Positions 45,425-54,058 of a stretch of DNA of 64,000 nt are shown here, in pieces. Source of the DNA: Ralstonia sp. RRA (GTDB lineage Bacteria; Pseudomonadota; Gammaproteobacteria; Burkholderiales; Burkholderiaceae); contig NZ_CP146091.1 of NCBI RefSeq assembly GCF_037023145.1, positions 496,001 through 560,000 on the forward strand. The letters run 5' to 3'. Each line of letters begins with the position of its first letter. Within the stretch, counting starts at the first letter, position 1. Both the position numbers and the translations under genes were made by a program. The notes under the pieces were generated by a model that was given only the letters and a program-made list of their open reading frames with translations, did no database searches and was not told the DNA's origin.

Positions 45425-47194
45425 ATGTCCCGTTCTCTCGTTCCATCGCTGCCGATCTGGCTAGTGACTGCTGCGTGCTGGTCTGTTCCATTCCTGATTG
45501 CGCCGCACACGTACCCAATTCCCACGTTCTACAGCGAGTTTGCCGCAGCGATCTGCTGGACCGCGCTGACGCTCGCTGTCGTTGGTCAAGGATGGCGAGG
45601 CAGAGCTGGCTTGCCTGCCATCGCGCTGGCACCGCTGGCCTTGATTGGCGTGCTGATCCTGCAGCTTTTAGTGGCACCGCCGATCAATACGTTCTTCTCG
45701 TTTGCAGCGGTGGCCTTCCTATTGGCGGCGGTTGCTGCCACATGGCTGGGGGCGCGTTGCCGGGACGTGCCTGGGGTACTGGAGGCGCTGGCGGTAGGCG
45801 TAATCGTGGGGGGTGTGCTGACAGTCTCGGTGGAGCTGCTGCACCTATTCCGGGTGCCGGGGCTCCCCAGCGAGTTCTTTTCGATAACGCCGGCCGGGAC
45901 TGCTCGCCGGATGTGGGGCAACCTGAACCAGCCGAACCACGTCGCCTCGTACCTGGCATTCGGACTTGCAGCCTGCCTATTTCTTGCGCAGAGGTTTCGG
46001 CGTTGGCGCATTGTTCTGGCCATGATCGCACTGAGCTTCTTGCTGGGTATGGCGCTGACCATTTCCCGGGTTACGTGGCTGCATGTGGTCGTGGTCAGCG
46101 TGCTGGCGGGGCCGGCATGGTCGACCCGAGTGCGCGGCGCCGCCAGGTGGCTGGCTGCCGCTGCGCCGGCGCTGCTGCTGGTTGCTGCATACCAGGTTTG
46201 CAACTGGTTCGTTTCGTACGCCAACGTGCTTTGGCATCTCGATCTGCCCGGCTCGCTCGGACAGCGCATGCAGGAAGGTGCCGGTGAGCGCGTGTTGCTT
46301 TGGCGGCATGCCTGGCACATCTTCCTTGCGCATCCTTGGCTAGGTGGTGGCTGGGGCGACTACGCCTGGAACCAGTACGTGCAGACCGATCTGCTTGGCA
46401 ACGTCGAGATGTCGTTGAATGCGCACAACATTGTGCTGGACCTGTTGGCCAAGGTTGGCCTGCTTGGCTTGCTTGCTGTGGCGCTGCCGTCCGTCGGTTT
46501 CGTATGGCGTCTGCGAAAGCAGCCAATGACGCCCGCTTGGTCATTTCTGCTCTCCATCATCCTGGTATTGGGCGCGCACTCTATGCTTGAGTATCCGCTG
46601 CATTACCTGTTCTTCCTGCTGCCCCTGGCATTCTCGCTGGGCTACTTGGATATGCGCACGCTGCGTTTTCCTACCGGCCGCATGGCCTGGGCCTCTGTGG
46701 GCGTTGTGTCGTTATGCGCGGTCGTGCTGTTGGTGCAGCTCTGGGGGAACTACGTGTCGGCGGAACGCCTTCAATACGGTTTCGCGAGCCAGCCAAGGCA
46801 GCCGGCTGGGTATCACGAACACGGCCCGACTTTGCTGTTGCCGTATGAGAGCTTGGCAAAGGCAAGCCAATGGAAGGTCAGCCCTGAGACGGCTGAATCG
46901 CTCATGCCGCTGGAACGCCGGGCCGTGCAGTTCTATCCCGGTCCCAACACCGTCCAGCGATACGCGTTGGCACTTGCCTATTTGGGGAAGACGGAGGAAG
47001 CCGTCGTTCAAGTCCGCCGGTTGCGCAGTCAATATTGGACCGACTACGCCAACCAATCCCGGCTGCTCACGCAAGCATGCGGACAGGATCACGAAGAGGT
47101 GTTGAAGACGTTCTGCGCGCGCCTCAGGTCGGAGAAATTGCTGGTGACAATAGATAGATCATCCGACGGAGATTCATTGACTGCATCGCAATAA
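45425..47194 (+). CDS. pglL: PglL-family O-oligosaccharyltransferase, copy 2
   Basis: 589-residue paralogue of the preceding gene, similar from end to end: RMWGNLNQPNHVASYLAFG, AHPWLGGGWGDYAWNQY, HSMLEYPLHYLFFLLP, FCARLRSEKLLV. Differences concentrate in the periplasmic loop and the soluble C-terminal domain. Tandem duplication of a pilin glycosylation ligase suggests that the two act on different pilins or different glycans; the sequence alone does not say which. It is followed by its own terminator. Confidence 0.92.
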   Translation: MSRSLVPSLPIWLVTAACWSVPFLIAPHTYPIPTFYSEFAAAICWTALTLAVVGQGWRGRAGLPAIALAPLALIGVLILQLLVAPPINTFFSFAAVAFLLAAVAATWLGARCRDVPGVLEALAVGVIVGGVLTVSVELLHLFRVPGLPSEFFSITPAGTARRMWGNLNQPNHVASYLAFGLAACLFLAQRFRRWRIVLAMIALSFLLGMALTISRVTWLHVVVVSVLAGPAWSTRVRGAARWLAAAAPALLLVAAYQVCNWFVSYANVLWHLDLPGSLGQRMQEGAGERVLLWRHAWHIFLAHPWLGGGWGDYAWNQYVQTDLLGNVEMSLNAHNIVLDLLAKVGLLGLLAVALPSVGFVWRLRKQPMTPAWSFLLSIILVLGAHSMLEYPLHYLFFLLPLAFSLGYLDMRTLRFPTGRMAWASVGVVSLCAVVLLVQLWGNYVSAERLQYGFASQPRQPAGYHEHGPTLLLPYESLAKASQWKVSPETAESLMPLERRAVQFYPGPNTVQRYALALAYLGKTEEAVVQVRRLRSQYWTDYANQSRLLTQACGQDHEEVLKTFCARLRSEKLLVTIDRSSDGDSLTASQ

Positions 47195-47196
47195 TC

Positions 47197-47224
47197 GAAA
47201 GCGCCCAATTGGGCGCTTTCTTAT
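47197..47224 (+). terminator. Terminator after pglL copy 2
   Basis: GAAAGCGCCC-AATT-GGGCGCTTTC is a perfect palindrome followed by TTATT, immediately after the stop. Confidence 0.85.
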
Positions 47225-47364
47225 TGATGATTCGATTCTTATCCAGAATATAAAAAAGAGTTGCGATTCTGCTTGAGTTAATCGCGTTCGCTTAGTCTTC
47301 TCCATCTCAAAGGCCAATTGGGCTTGGCGATTGAGTGTCCGAAGAAGTGATAAAGGAGAAATTA

Positions 47365-47880
47365 ATGAATCTGAGGCGTTATTCCAAAAAACCAAACCAG
47401 ACCGGTTTCACCCTGATTGAGCTCATGATCGTCGTTGCCATCATCGGCATTCTGGCGGCAATCGCTATCCCGGCATATCAGGATCATGTGGCACGGTCAC
47501 GTGTGACCGAGGGTTTGGCGCTTGCCGCCCATGCCAAGACGATTGTGGCGGAGAATGCCATCGCCGGCGCCGATTCGCTTAAGCTGGGATATAGCGCAAA
47601 CACCGCAACCCGTAACGTCTTGGCGGACGGCATCAAGATCAACGAAAACAATGGCGAAATTACCATTGCGTACGCAGGCAATGTCGCGAAAGAGGGGGCA
47701 AATGTTCTTGTGCTGAAACCTTCCGCAAATGGAGTCGAACTCAAGGCGAAGGAGCGGCCAGTGGGCCCCATTCGTTGGGATTGTTACGCTGCGGGCGCTG
47801 CCGCTCGCGATAAAATTCCTGCGCCGCCGAACGATGTCGCAACACTTTCGGTTGATATTGCCCCAAGCGAGTGTCGCTAA
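47365..47880 (+). CDS. Type IV pilin 3, divergent from pilins 1 and 2
   Basis: 171 residues from the ATG at 47365, which follows AAAGGAGAA; the frame extends to 47335 without a better site. The leader ends with QTG before [37 protein letters not shown], a helix of the Xanthomonas/Neisseria type rather than the NNYM type of pilins 1 and 2. The disulfide loop is WDCYA...PSECR. I see neither a sigma-54 promoter nor a Ser/Pro-rich site, so its regulation and modification probably differ from those of the other two. Confidence 0.9.
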   Translation: MNLRRYSKKPNQTGFTLIELMIVVAIIGILAAIAIPAYQDHVARSRVTEGLALAAHAKTIVAENAIAGADSLKLGYSANTATRNVLADGIKINENNGEITIAYAGNVAKEGANVLVLKPSANGVELKAKERPVGPIRWDCYAAGAAARDKIPAPPNDVATLSVDIAPSECR

Positions 47881-47938
47881 ATCGGCGAAAAGCATGAATG
47901 CGCGAAGGCGCTTCAATTTTGGTGGCGAAGGTACCGTG

Positions 47939-48415
47939 CTACTTCGCCACCCAATCCCCCGACTTCCCCCCGTGCTTCTCCATCAACCGCACATCCCCAA
48001 TCACCATCCCCCGATCCACGGCCTTGCACATGTCGTAGATCGTCAGCAGCCCCACCTGCACCGCGGTTAGTGCCTCCATCTCCACGCCAGTCTGCCCACG
48101 CGTCTCAGCGCGAACAGTGCAACGGACAGTGTGAGCCGCTTCATCCAGATCAAACTCAACAGCCACCTTGGTCAACGCCAGCGGATGACACAGCGGAATC
48201 AAATCCGACGTCCGCTTCGACCCCTGAATCGCCGCAATGCGTGCAATCCCCAGCACATCGCCTTTCTTAGCCGTGCCGTCGCGCACCAGCGCAAATGTGT
48301 CAGGCAGCATGCGGATCGTGCCGGTAGCCACCGCCACGCGGTGCGTGACAGCCTTGTCGCCGACGTCGACCATATGGGCTTGTCCGGCGGAATCGAAGTG
48401 GGTGAGTTGCGACAT
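47939..48415 (-). CDS. moaC: Cyclic pyranopterin monophosphate synthase MoaC
   Basis: Molybdenum-cofactor biosynthesis enzyme working after MoaA, 158 residues from the ATG at 48415 ([21 protein letters not shown]). Family blocks are [44 protein letters not shown] (His active site), [25 protein letters not shown] and the C-terminal KHGGKSGDW. It is monocistronic on its strand and divergent from the M48 protease gene. No other moa gene is in view. Confidence 0.95.
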   Translation of the reverse strand: MSQLTHFDSAGQAHMVDVGDKAVTHRVAVATGTIRMLPDTFALVRDGTAKKGDVLGIARIAAIQGSKRTSDLIPLCHPLALTKVAVEFDLDEAAHTVRCTVRAETRGQTGVEMEALTAVQVGLLTIYDMCKAVDRGMVIGDVRLMEKHGGKSGDWVAK

Positions 48416-48519
48416 AAGTAACCGCAGGATTGCGGGGCAGAAGACGAAGCGTTTTATGATAGCAAGCGCCCGGCAGTTCCCGATGCTGCCGGGCTGATCC
48501 TGCACACTGCGCTTTCCGT

Positions 48520-50223
48520 ATGACGCATTTCCTCTTCCGGCCGCGTGCCCGCAAGCTGACGGCTGCTGTGTTGTTGTCGACGTGGTTGGTGCCATTGCCG
48601 CTGCCTGTGCTGGCGCAGGTGCCGGCTTCTGCGCCGGCGGCCTCGGCCAATCTGGGTCTGGGTTCCGCTGCGCAGGCGGACCAGGTGCAGAGCAACCTGA
48701 ACCGCAGCGTGCAGATCGGCCGCCAGTCGCCGTATCTGCAGAAAGACCCGACGGTCATTGACGCGCCAACGTACGAGTTGCCCGACATGGGCGATCCGTC
48801 CACAGCGGCGCTGTCGCCGGACATGGAGCGCCGGTTGGGCGACCGTGTGATGCGTGAGATTCGCCGTGATCCGGATTACGTGTCCGATCCGCTGCTCGGT
48901 GATTACCTGAACACCATCGGCTTCAAGCTGATCGAGGCGGCGCGCCGGCAGCACGTGGCGGGCAGCACGTCGTCGTCGAGCTTCGAATTGTTTGCGGTGC
49001 GGGACCCGGCCATCAATGCGTTTGCGCTGCCAGGTGGCTATATCGGCGTGAACACGGGCACGTTGGTGGCGACCGAGAGCGAATCGGAGCTGGCCTCCGT
49101 GCTCGGCCACGAAATCGGCCACGTGTTGCAGCGGCATATCGCGCGCGGCATCGACAAGTCGGGCGAGTCGATGTGGATTGCGTTGGCGTCGATTCTGCTG
49201 GCCGGCCTGGCGGCCACGAAGAGCGGCGATGCTGCGCAGGCGCTGGCCATCGGCGGGCAAGCAGCAGCGGTGTCGAATCAGCTGTCGTTCTCGCGCAGTG
49301 CGGAGCGTGAGGCGGATCGTGTCGGTTTTACGCTGCTCACCGGTGCCGGCTATGACCCGGAGGGCATGCCGGATTTCTTTCGCCGCATGCAACGGGTCAC
49401 CAACATTGCGGATACCGGTGTGGTTCCCGGTTATGCGCGCACGCACCCGCTGACCGGTGAGCGTATCGCCGACATGGCAGACCGCGCGCGCGGCCTGCCG
49501 CATCCGCGTCAACCGCGCCGGCCGGAGTTCGGCTTTGCCAAGGCGCGTGCACGCGTGCTGCAGGAAACGTCGACCAGCTCTTACGTCGACGTGCGCAATG
49601 CCATGCAGTCGCAGCTGTCGTCGGCGCCGGATGCGCCGGTCGAGAAGCGTGCGGCGCTGTGGTACGGCATTGCGGTGGCCAACCAGATGGCTGGCCGGCT
49701 GGACGAGGCCGAGCAGGCGCTGCTGGAAGCGCGGCGCCTATACGGCAACATCCCCGGTATCACGTCAGGCAGCGTGGATCTGGACGTGACGGCCATTGAA
49801 CTGGCGCGTGCCCGCAACCGCATGCCTGAGGCGCTGACCTTGGCGCGTGCGGCACTTGTCGCGTATCCGCTATCACGCGCAGTTGGCCAGATCTATGCGC
49901 AGACGCTGCTGGCAGCCGGCCGGATCGATGACGCCATTCCGTATCTGAAGGACAAGACCCGCGAAGACACCGCGCAATCGATCTGGTGGGACATGCTCGC
50001 GCGGGCCTATGCCGATAAGGGCAAGCGCCTGGAGCAGCACCGCGCGCTGGCCGAGAAGTACGCGCGTGACGGTGCATGGGGTTCAGCGGTCGAGCAACTC
50101 AAGCTGGCGCGCGAAGCGGGCGATGCGGATTTCTACACGCTGTCTGAAGTTGATGCGCGATTGCATCAGATGGAGCGGCAGTACAAGGAAGAGAAGGCCG
50201 AGGATAAGGCGCTACCGAAGTAG
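48520..50223 (+). CDS. Periplasmic M48 metalloprotease, BepA/YfgC-like with TPR domain
   Basis: Outer-membrane quality-control protease, 567 residues. An N-terminal signal peptide of about 33 residues ([16 protein letters not shown]) is followed by the M48 domain with Zn motif HEIGH (197-201), the downstream Glu ligand in [11 protein letters not shown] and the C-terminal TPR-type helical repeats from about residue 340. E. coli BepA is 487 residues, so this version has a longer N-terminal linker (about 35-95) and TPR region. BepA assists LptD/BamA assembly and degrades misfolded forms; the same role is inferred. Confidence 0.9.
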   Translation: MTHFLFRPRARKLTAAVLLSTWLVPLPLPVLAQVPASAPAASANLGLGSAAQADQVQSNLNRSVQIGRQSPYLQKDPTVIDAPTYELPDMGDPSTAALSPDMERRLGDRVMREIRRDPDYVSDPLLGDYLNTIGFKLIEAARRQHVAGSTSSSSFELFAVRDPAINAFALPGGYIGVNTGTLVATESESELASVLGHEIGHVLQRHIARGIDKSGESMWIALASILLAGLAATKSGDAAQALAIGGQAAAVSNQLSFSRSAEREADRVGFTLLTGAGYDPEGMPDFFRRMQRVTNIADTGVVPGYARTHPLTGERIADMADRARGLPHPRQPRRPEFGFAKARARVLQETSTSSYVDVRNAMQSQLSSAPDAPVEKRAALWYGIAVANQMAGRLDEAEQALLEARRLYGNIPGITSGSVDLDVTAIELARARNRMPEALTLARAALVAYPLSRAVGQIYAQTLLAAGRIDDAIPYLKDKTREDTAQSIWWDMLARAYADKGKRLEQHRALAEKYARDGAWGSAVEQLKLAREAGDADFYTLSEVDARLHQMERQYKEEKAEDKALPK

Positions 50224-50250
50224 GGCGGCACGCGCAGCCGCCACTCATTG

Positions 50251-50832
50251 CTACGCCGTGGGATGCGGCACGAATCCGTAGCGCCGAGCGACTTCTGCGC
50301 GATGAATCGGCTCGATGTCGAAGGTGCGATCGCCGATGGTGAGCGTGCCGAGTGCGGCGCCGCATGCGTCTCCGTGCCATTGCGCGAGCGACGAGAACGG
50401 CTCCAGGTCGTGGTCGTGCAGCACGGCGATGGTGTCTTCTGTATCCCAACCCGCCACTCGGCCAGACAGCAGCACGTTGCCTTGTTCGTCGGCAAAACAG
50501 CCGTTGGGCGCGAAGGCCGACCCTGTTGTGGTGGTGAAGCTGGGGACTGCGCCATCCGCCACCAACCGGACAATCCACGGCGTGTAATCCAACTCCACAA
50601 ACACGCGTTGCGGCCCGTTCTGAAAGAACCACCGCCCCGCATCATCGTGCGCGTAGTTGCGGACGATGAAATCGATGAGCGATGGGTGGCGGATCGGATC
50701 GCCTGACAGCTTGTTGGCCTGCGCAAACTCGTTGCGCATGCGCCATTGGCCCCGGCGGTCCAGTGCCAGCCAGCCGAAGCAGTTCGGCACGTTTGGCCAC
50801 TTGGCCATCGCCTGACGGACGATGTCATCCAT
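50251..50832 (-). CDS. Conserved hypothetical protein (DUF, beta-barrel type)
   Basis: 193 residues from the ATG at 50832 (MDDIVRQAMAKWPNVPNCFGWLALDRRGQWRMR). A conserved betaproteobacterial family recognisable from this N-terminus and from VELDYTPWIVRL; I cannot name its Pfam number with certainty. No catalytic motif is evident. Its start overlaps the upstream hydrolase stop by 8 bp, so the two are translationally coupled. It is the last gene of the zf-waaF strand and converges with the M48 gene. Confidence 0.72.
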   Translation of the reverse strand: MDDIVRQAMAKWPNVPNCFGWLALDRRGQWRMRNEFAQANKLSGDPIRHPSLIDFIVRNYAHDDAGRWFFQNGPQRVFVELDYTPWIVRLVADGAVPSFTTTTGSAFAPNGCFADEQGNVLLSGRVAGWDTEDTIAVLHDHDLEPFSSLAQWHGDACGAALGTLTIGDRTFDIEPIHRAEVARRYGFVPHPTA

Positions 50833-51922
50833 GGGAATCTGCGTCTCCGGTCTGCACCGGGCGACCGAGTACGTCATCAAAGAAACGCAGCACGCGTGCG
50901 GGCATCCAGTCGATGCGGCCGGCCATGTTGCGCAGGCCGCTGTCGTGGCGCAGCAGGAAGCCGACGTGGCCGCCATGTTGCGGCTGGTCCAGTACGACGT
51001 CCGATGAGACGTCGGCTGGACCGGGCAGATGCTGGCCGGGCAGGAAGGGATCATTGCGCGCGTTGAGCACCAGCGCCGGCACGCGCACGTCGCGCAGGAT
51101 CGGCTTGGACGACGCACGCGTCCAGTAGTCCAGCACGTCGTGATAACCGTGCAGCGGCGCAGTGACGAGGTTGTCGAATTCGCTCAGGTTGCGCGAGGCC
51201 AGCATGGCGGCCCGGTCGTACAGACCGGGGTGCTGGTCGAGCTTCGCGCTGGCTTTTTCCTTGAGCGTGCGCAGGAACATGCGCGTGTACACCATGTTGA
51301 AGCCACGCGACAGCGCAGCGCCGCCAGCACGCATGTCGAGTGGCGCAGAGACCGTTGCCGCAGCGCTCAGGTGGCGTGCGTCGGTACCGTGCTCACCCAG
51401 ATAGCGCAGCAGCGCATTGCCGCCCAGCGAGATGCCCACGGCAAGCAACTTGCGGCCCTGGGGCTCGCAGACCGTTCGATATAGCCGCTCAAGAATCCAC
51501 GCGATTTCAGCACCGTCGCCGCAGTGGTACATGCGGGGTGCGCGGTTCATCTCGCCGGAGCAGCCACGGAAGTGTGGGATCACGCCAGGCCAGCGGCGCG
51601 CGCGTAGCGCATCCATCAGCAGGCTCGCGTAGTGGCTGCGCGAATCGCCCTCCAGGCCGTGGAACATGACGACGAGCGGCGCGTGCGCATCGGTGTCATG
51701 TGTGGTCCAGTCGAGATCGATGAAGTCCTGGTCGGGCGTGTCCCAGCGTTCGCGCCGGTAGGTGATGCGCGGAAAGCGCCAGAGGCGCGCCGGCACAATC
51801 GTCTGCGCATTGCCGCCGATCAGCCACCACGGCGAGCGGAACGCGTGCGGCTCGAACGGCCCCGCCAGCATGGCGCCGAGGTTCAGTTCAACGGGGGCAG
51901 CTTGGCGGAACGAGCGGGTCAT
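50825..51922 (-). CDS. Alpha/beta-hydrolase, YheT family
   Basis: 365 residues. It shows the YheT/AB-hydrolase pattern: HAFRSPWWLIGGNAQTIVPARL at the N-terminus, VVMFHGLEGDSRSHYASLLM (oxyanion), the nucleophile elbow VGISLGGNALLRYLGE, Asp in LNARNDPFLPG and His in QPQHGGHVGFL. YheT-like proteins hydrolyse short acyl esters; the physiological substrate is unknown. Overlaps the next gene by 8 bp and follows the NTF2-like gene by 36 bp. Confidence 0.88.
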   Translation of the reverse strand: MTRSFRQAAPVELNLGAMLAGPFEPHAFRSPWWLIGGNAQTIVPARLWRFPRITYRRERWDTPDQDFIDLDWTTHDTDAHAPLVVMFHGLEGDSRSHYASLLMDALRARRWPGVIPHFRGCSGEMNRAPRMYHCGDGAEIAWILERLYRTVCEPQGRKLLAVGISLGGNALLRYLGEHGTDARHLSAAATVSAPLDMRAGGAALSRGFNMVYTRMFLRTLKEKASAKLDQHPGLYDRAAMLASRNLSEFDNLVTAPLHGYHDVLDYWTRASSKPILRDVRVPALVLNARNDPFLPGQHLPGPADVSSDVVLDQPQHGGHVGFLLRHDSGLRNMAGRIDWMPARVLRFFDDVLGRPVQTGDADSHG

Positions 51923-51958
51923 CGGACGAATGCATCAGCCACGCCCAGCGCGGCCGGT

Positions 51959-52399
51959 TTAGTGCAGGGAGTGTGTGGCGCTGGAGATGGAGGCCGCCAC
52001 GCGTTCTTCTGCCGCCTGGCTGGAATGCACGTGGGCGATGCGCCAGCCTTCGTGGTTCTGCATCAGCACGTAGGTCGTGTGCACGTACAGATCCGCTTCG
52101 GTGGCGGTGGCAGAGAAGCGCAGCGCTTCAGTCGCCTCGAAAATCGACACGCCCAGTGAGGAGTGCACCTGTTGAGAGAGGCACTCGATCCACACCGGGT
52201 TCTTCTCGACCAGCGCATCCAGGCAGCCGCGCAGTTGCTCGTGGCCGTGCAGGCGCTGGCCGTCGGGCAGGATGAAGCTCACAGAATCCTCGTCCAGCCA
52301 CAGCCGGAGCGCGCCATCGGCATCGCGGCGCTTGAGCGCATCGCGATAGGCTTCGAGGATGTCCTCGGCGGCTTCGAACAGGCGGGCAAATCGTGGCAT
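51959..52399 (-). CDS. NTF2/SnoaL-like small protein
   Basis: 146 residues. The pattern AYRDALKRRDADGALRLWLDEDSVSFILPDGQRLHGHEQLRGCLDAL, followed by WRIAHVHSS near the C-terminus, fits the SnoaL/NTF2-like fold (DUF4440 type). Such proteins are often enzymes or binding proteins of unknown role. It lies 45 bp downstream of waaF, in the same direction. Confidence 0.78.
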   Translation of the reverse strand: MPRFARLFEAAEDILEAYRDALKRRDADGALRLWLDEDSVSFILPDGQRLHGHEQLRGCLDALVEKNPVWIECLSQQVHSSLGVSIFEATEALRFSATATEADLYVHTTYVLMQNHEGWRIAHVHSSQAAEERVAASISSATHSLH

Positions 52400-52444
52400 G
52401 GCGGCTGGACGTTCAGGGAAGGACTGCGGACAAGCGTTACGAAT

Positions 52445-53470
52445 CTATGCCGGCTGCAACAGCCGGCGCAACTCATGAAACACCATCTCGGGGCCGATGT
52501 CGCGCAGGCAGCGCAAGTGGCCCAGTGGGCATTCGCGCGCAAAGCACGGACTGCACTCCAGATGGAGCCACATGATACTCGCAGCGGGCGACAGGGGCGG
52601 CGTATGGCGCGGGTCGCTGGAGCCGAACACGGCAACCTGCGGGCGCCCCAGGGCGGCCGTCACGTGCATCAGGCCCGAGTCGTTGCAGATGGCGGCTTCG
52701 GATCGTGCAAGCAGTTCGATGGCCTCGTCCAGCGAGGTCTCACCGCACAGGTTGCGCACGAAGGGCGCGCGCTCGACGATGGCGTTGGCCATCTCACGGT
52801 CCTTGCCCGAACCGAGCGCGACGATCTGCGCATACGGGAACGAGCGGCGCAGCATCTGAGCAAGCTCGGCGAAGTGCTCGGCGGGCCAGCGCTTGGCGGG
52901 GCCGTATTCGGCGCCAGGGCAGAAGGCGACCAGGCGCGCATTACCGGGAATCTCGAACTTGGCCGAGGTGGCGGCCACGCGCTGTACGTCAACGTTCAGC
53001 TTCGGGTCGGGCAGGGCGTCGGGCAGCTTGGCACCGGGCTTGAAGGCCAGCGCGGCATAGTGCTGCACCATCGGCGGACGCGCGTTCTTGGGCGGATTCG
53101 GGTAGCGCACGTTCAGCACGCCCAGGCGCGACTCGCCCTTGTAACCGATGCGCAGCGGAATGCCGGCCAGCCACGGAATCAGCGCGCTCTTGAACGAGTT
53201 CGGCAGCACGTAGGCCGCGTCGAACGTCTCGTTCTTGAGCTGCTGGGCGAACATCGTGCGGCTACCGAGCTGCAGCTTGCCGTGCGCGAGGTCGGTCGGC
53301 AGCACGCGGGCAATCTCGGGCATGCGTGCGAGCACCGGCGCGACCCACTTGGGCGCGATGGCGTGGATCTGCGCGCGGGGGTGCCGCGCCTTGATCTGCG
53401 CAAACAGCGGTTGCGCCATCAGCGCATCACCGATCCAGTTGGGGGCGACGACGAGGATCTTGCGCATCAT
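52445..53470 (-). CDS. waaF: ADP-heptose:LPS heptosyltransferase II WaaF
   Basis: GT9-family enzyme that adds the second heptose to the LPS inner core, at the cytoplasmic face of the inner membrane. 341 residues. It starts with MRKILVVAPNWIGDALMAQPLF, the WaaF N-terminus, and shows VAFCPGAEYGPAKRWPAEHFAEL, VFGSSDPRHTPPLS and ECSPCFARECPLGHLRCLRDI, the family's cysteine-rich end. Two ATG codons (53470, 53467) are possible. It lies 52 bp after a small zinc-finger gene. Confidence 0.96.
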   Translation of the reverse strand: MMRKILVVAPNWIGDALMAQPLFAQIKARHPRAQIHAIAPKWVAPVLARMPEIARVLPTDLAHGKLQLGSRTMFAQQLKNETFDAAYVLPNSFKSALIPWLAGIPLRIGYKGESRLGVLNVRYPNPPKNARPPMVQHYAALAFKPGAKLPDALPDPKLNVDVQRVAATSAKFEIPGNARLVAFCPGAEYGPAKRWPAEHFAELAQMLRRSFPYAQIVALGSGKDREMANAIVERAPFVRNLCGETSLDEAIELLARSEAAICNDSGLMHVTAALGRPQVAVFGSSDPRHTPPLSPAASIMWLHLECSPCFARECPLGHLRCLRDIGPEMVFHELRRLLQPA

Positions 53471-53522
53471 CGACTCGCCGGGCGTACGTTGCGACCGGCG
53501 TCGTACGGCATGTGAAGACGGC

Positions 53523-53720
53523 TCAATGGTGGCCCTTCAGTTCAACGCCGGGAGCCAGCTTGTAGACGGTGCCGCAATACGGGCACTTGACCTCGCCGGT
53601 GTCGGCGATGTCGAGGAACACGCGCGGGTGGTAGTTCCAGGCCGGGGTCTTGGCGGTCGGGCAGTGCAGCGGCAGGTCGTCTGCGCCGATTTCGATTGTG
53701 GGTGCGGTTTGCGTGGTCAT
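53523..53720 (-). CDS. Small zinc-finger protein, zf-CHCC type
   Basis: 65 residues. It contains LHCPTAKTPAWNYHPRVFLDIADTGEVKCPYCGTVYKL, i.e. Cys, His and a CPYC pair, the zf-CHCC zinc-binding arrangement related to the NDUFS6 subunit of complex I. It is encoded directly ahead of waaF on the same strand. Function is unknown; the pairing with waaF is common in Burkholderiales. Confidence 0.85.
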   Translation of the reverse strand: MTTQTAPTIEIGADDLPLHCPTAKTPAWNYHPRVFLDIADTGEVKCPYCGTVYKLAPGVELKGHH

Positions 53721-53814
53721 GATGAGGTGGAGTGCCGGTGCGGTCTAAGCAGGTCAGCCGCGCCTTGGTCTGGGCCGCAAATTCAAATGCCGAAAATTTC
53801 GACGAAGAGGCGAA

Positions 53815-53843
53815 ATTGTAAGGGGTGGGCGCGGGCGCGCCAA
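53815..53843 (-). promoter_or_regulatory. Sigma-70 promoter for the zf-waaF operon
   Basis: On the minus strand TTGGCG (53843-53838) and TACAAT (53820-53815) are 17 bp apart, the ideal spacing, 95 bp upstream of the zinc-finger start. Confidence 0.65.
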
Positions 53844-53911
53844 CGCCGATTGTTGCACTGCGTGGCGCCCGGCACGAATCGTTGTACCGGACAAGGCGCA
53901 TGCTCATTGAC

Positions 53912-53943
53912 GTTAAGCGGACGCTTAACATCAAAAGTATAAT
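53912..53943 (+). promoter_or_regulatory. Perfect 18-bp palindrome overlapping the azlC promoter
   Basis: GTTAAGCG-GA-CGCTTAAC (53912-53929) lies immediately upstream of a perfect -10 TATAAT (53938-53943) on the azlC strand and covers the place of the -35. The size and symmetry fit a TetR-type operator. No regulator gene is adjacent, so it would be acted on by a protein encoded elsewhere. Confidence 0.65.
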
Positions 53944-54058
53944 CATCCGTTTCCTACGAGCCACCCATGTCGCCCCCGACGCATCCGCGCCCGCGCGCTG
54001 CCGGCAGCCTTTGTCCGGACCCAAAAAAAGAGACGAATGCGCCGCTTAAGGGGGTGTC

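Larger units (their letters stand above)
53721..54058. other. 338-bp intergenic region between the zf-waaF and azlCD-rarD operons
   Basis: It holds divergent promoters, annotated separately: TTGGCG-N17-TACAAT on the minus strand (53815-53843) and a palindrome plus TATAAT on the plus strand (53912-53943). A 33-codon frame starting at 53964 and overlapping the azlC start by 10 bp could be a leader peptide; it has no regulatory amino-acid run. Confidence 0.6.
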
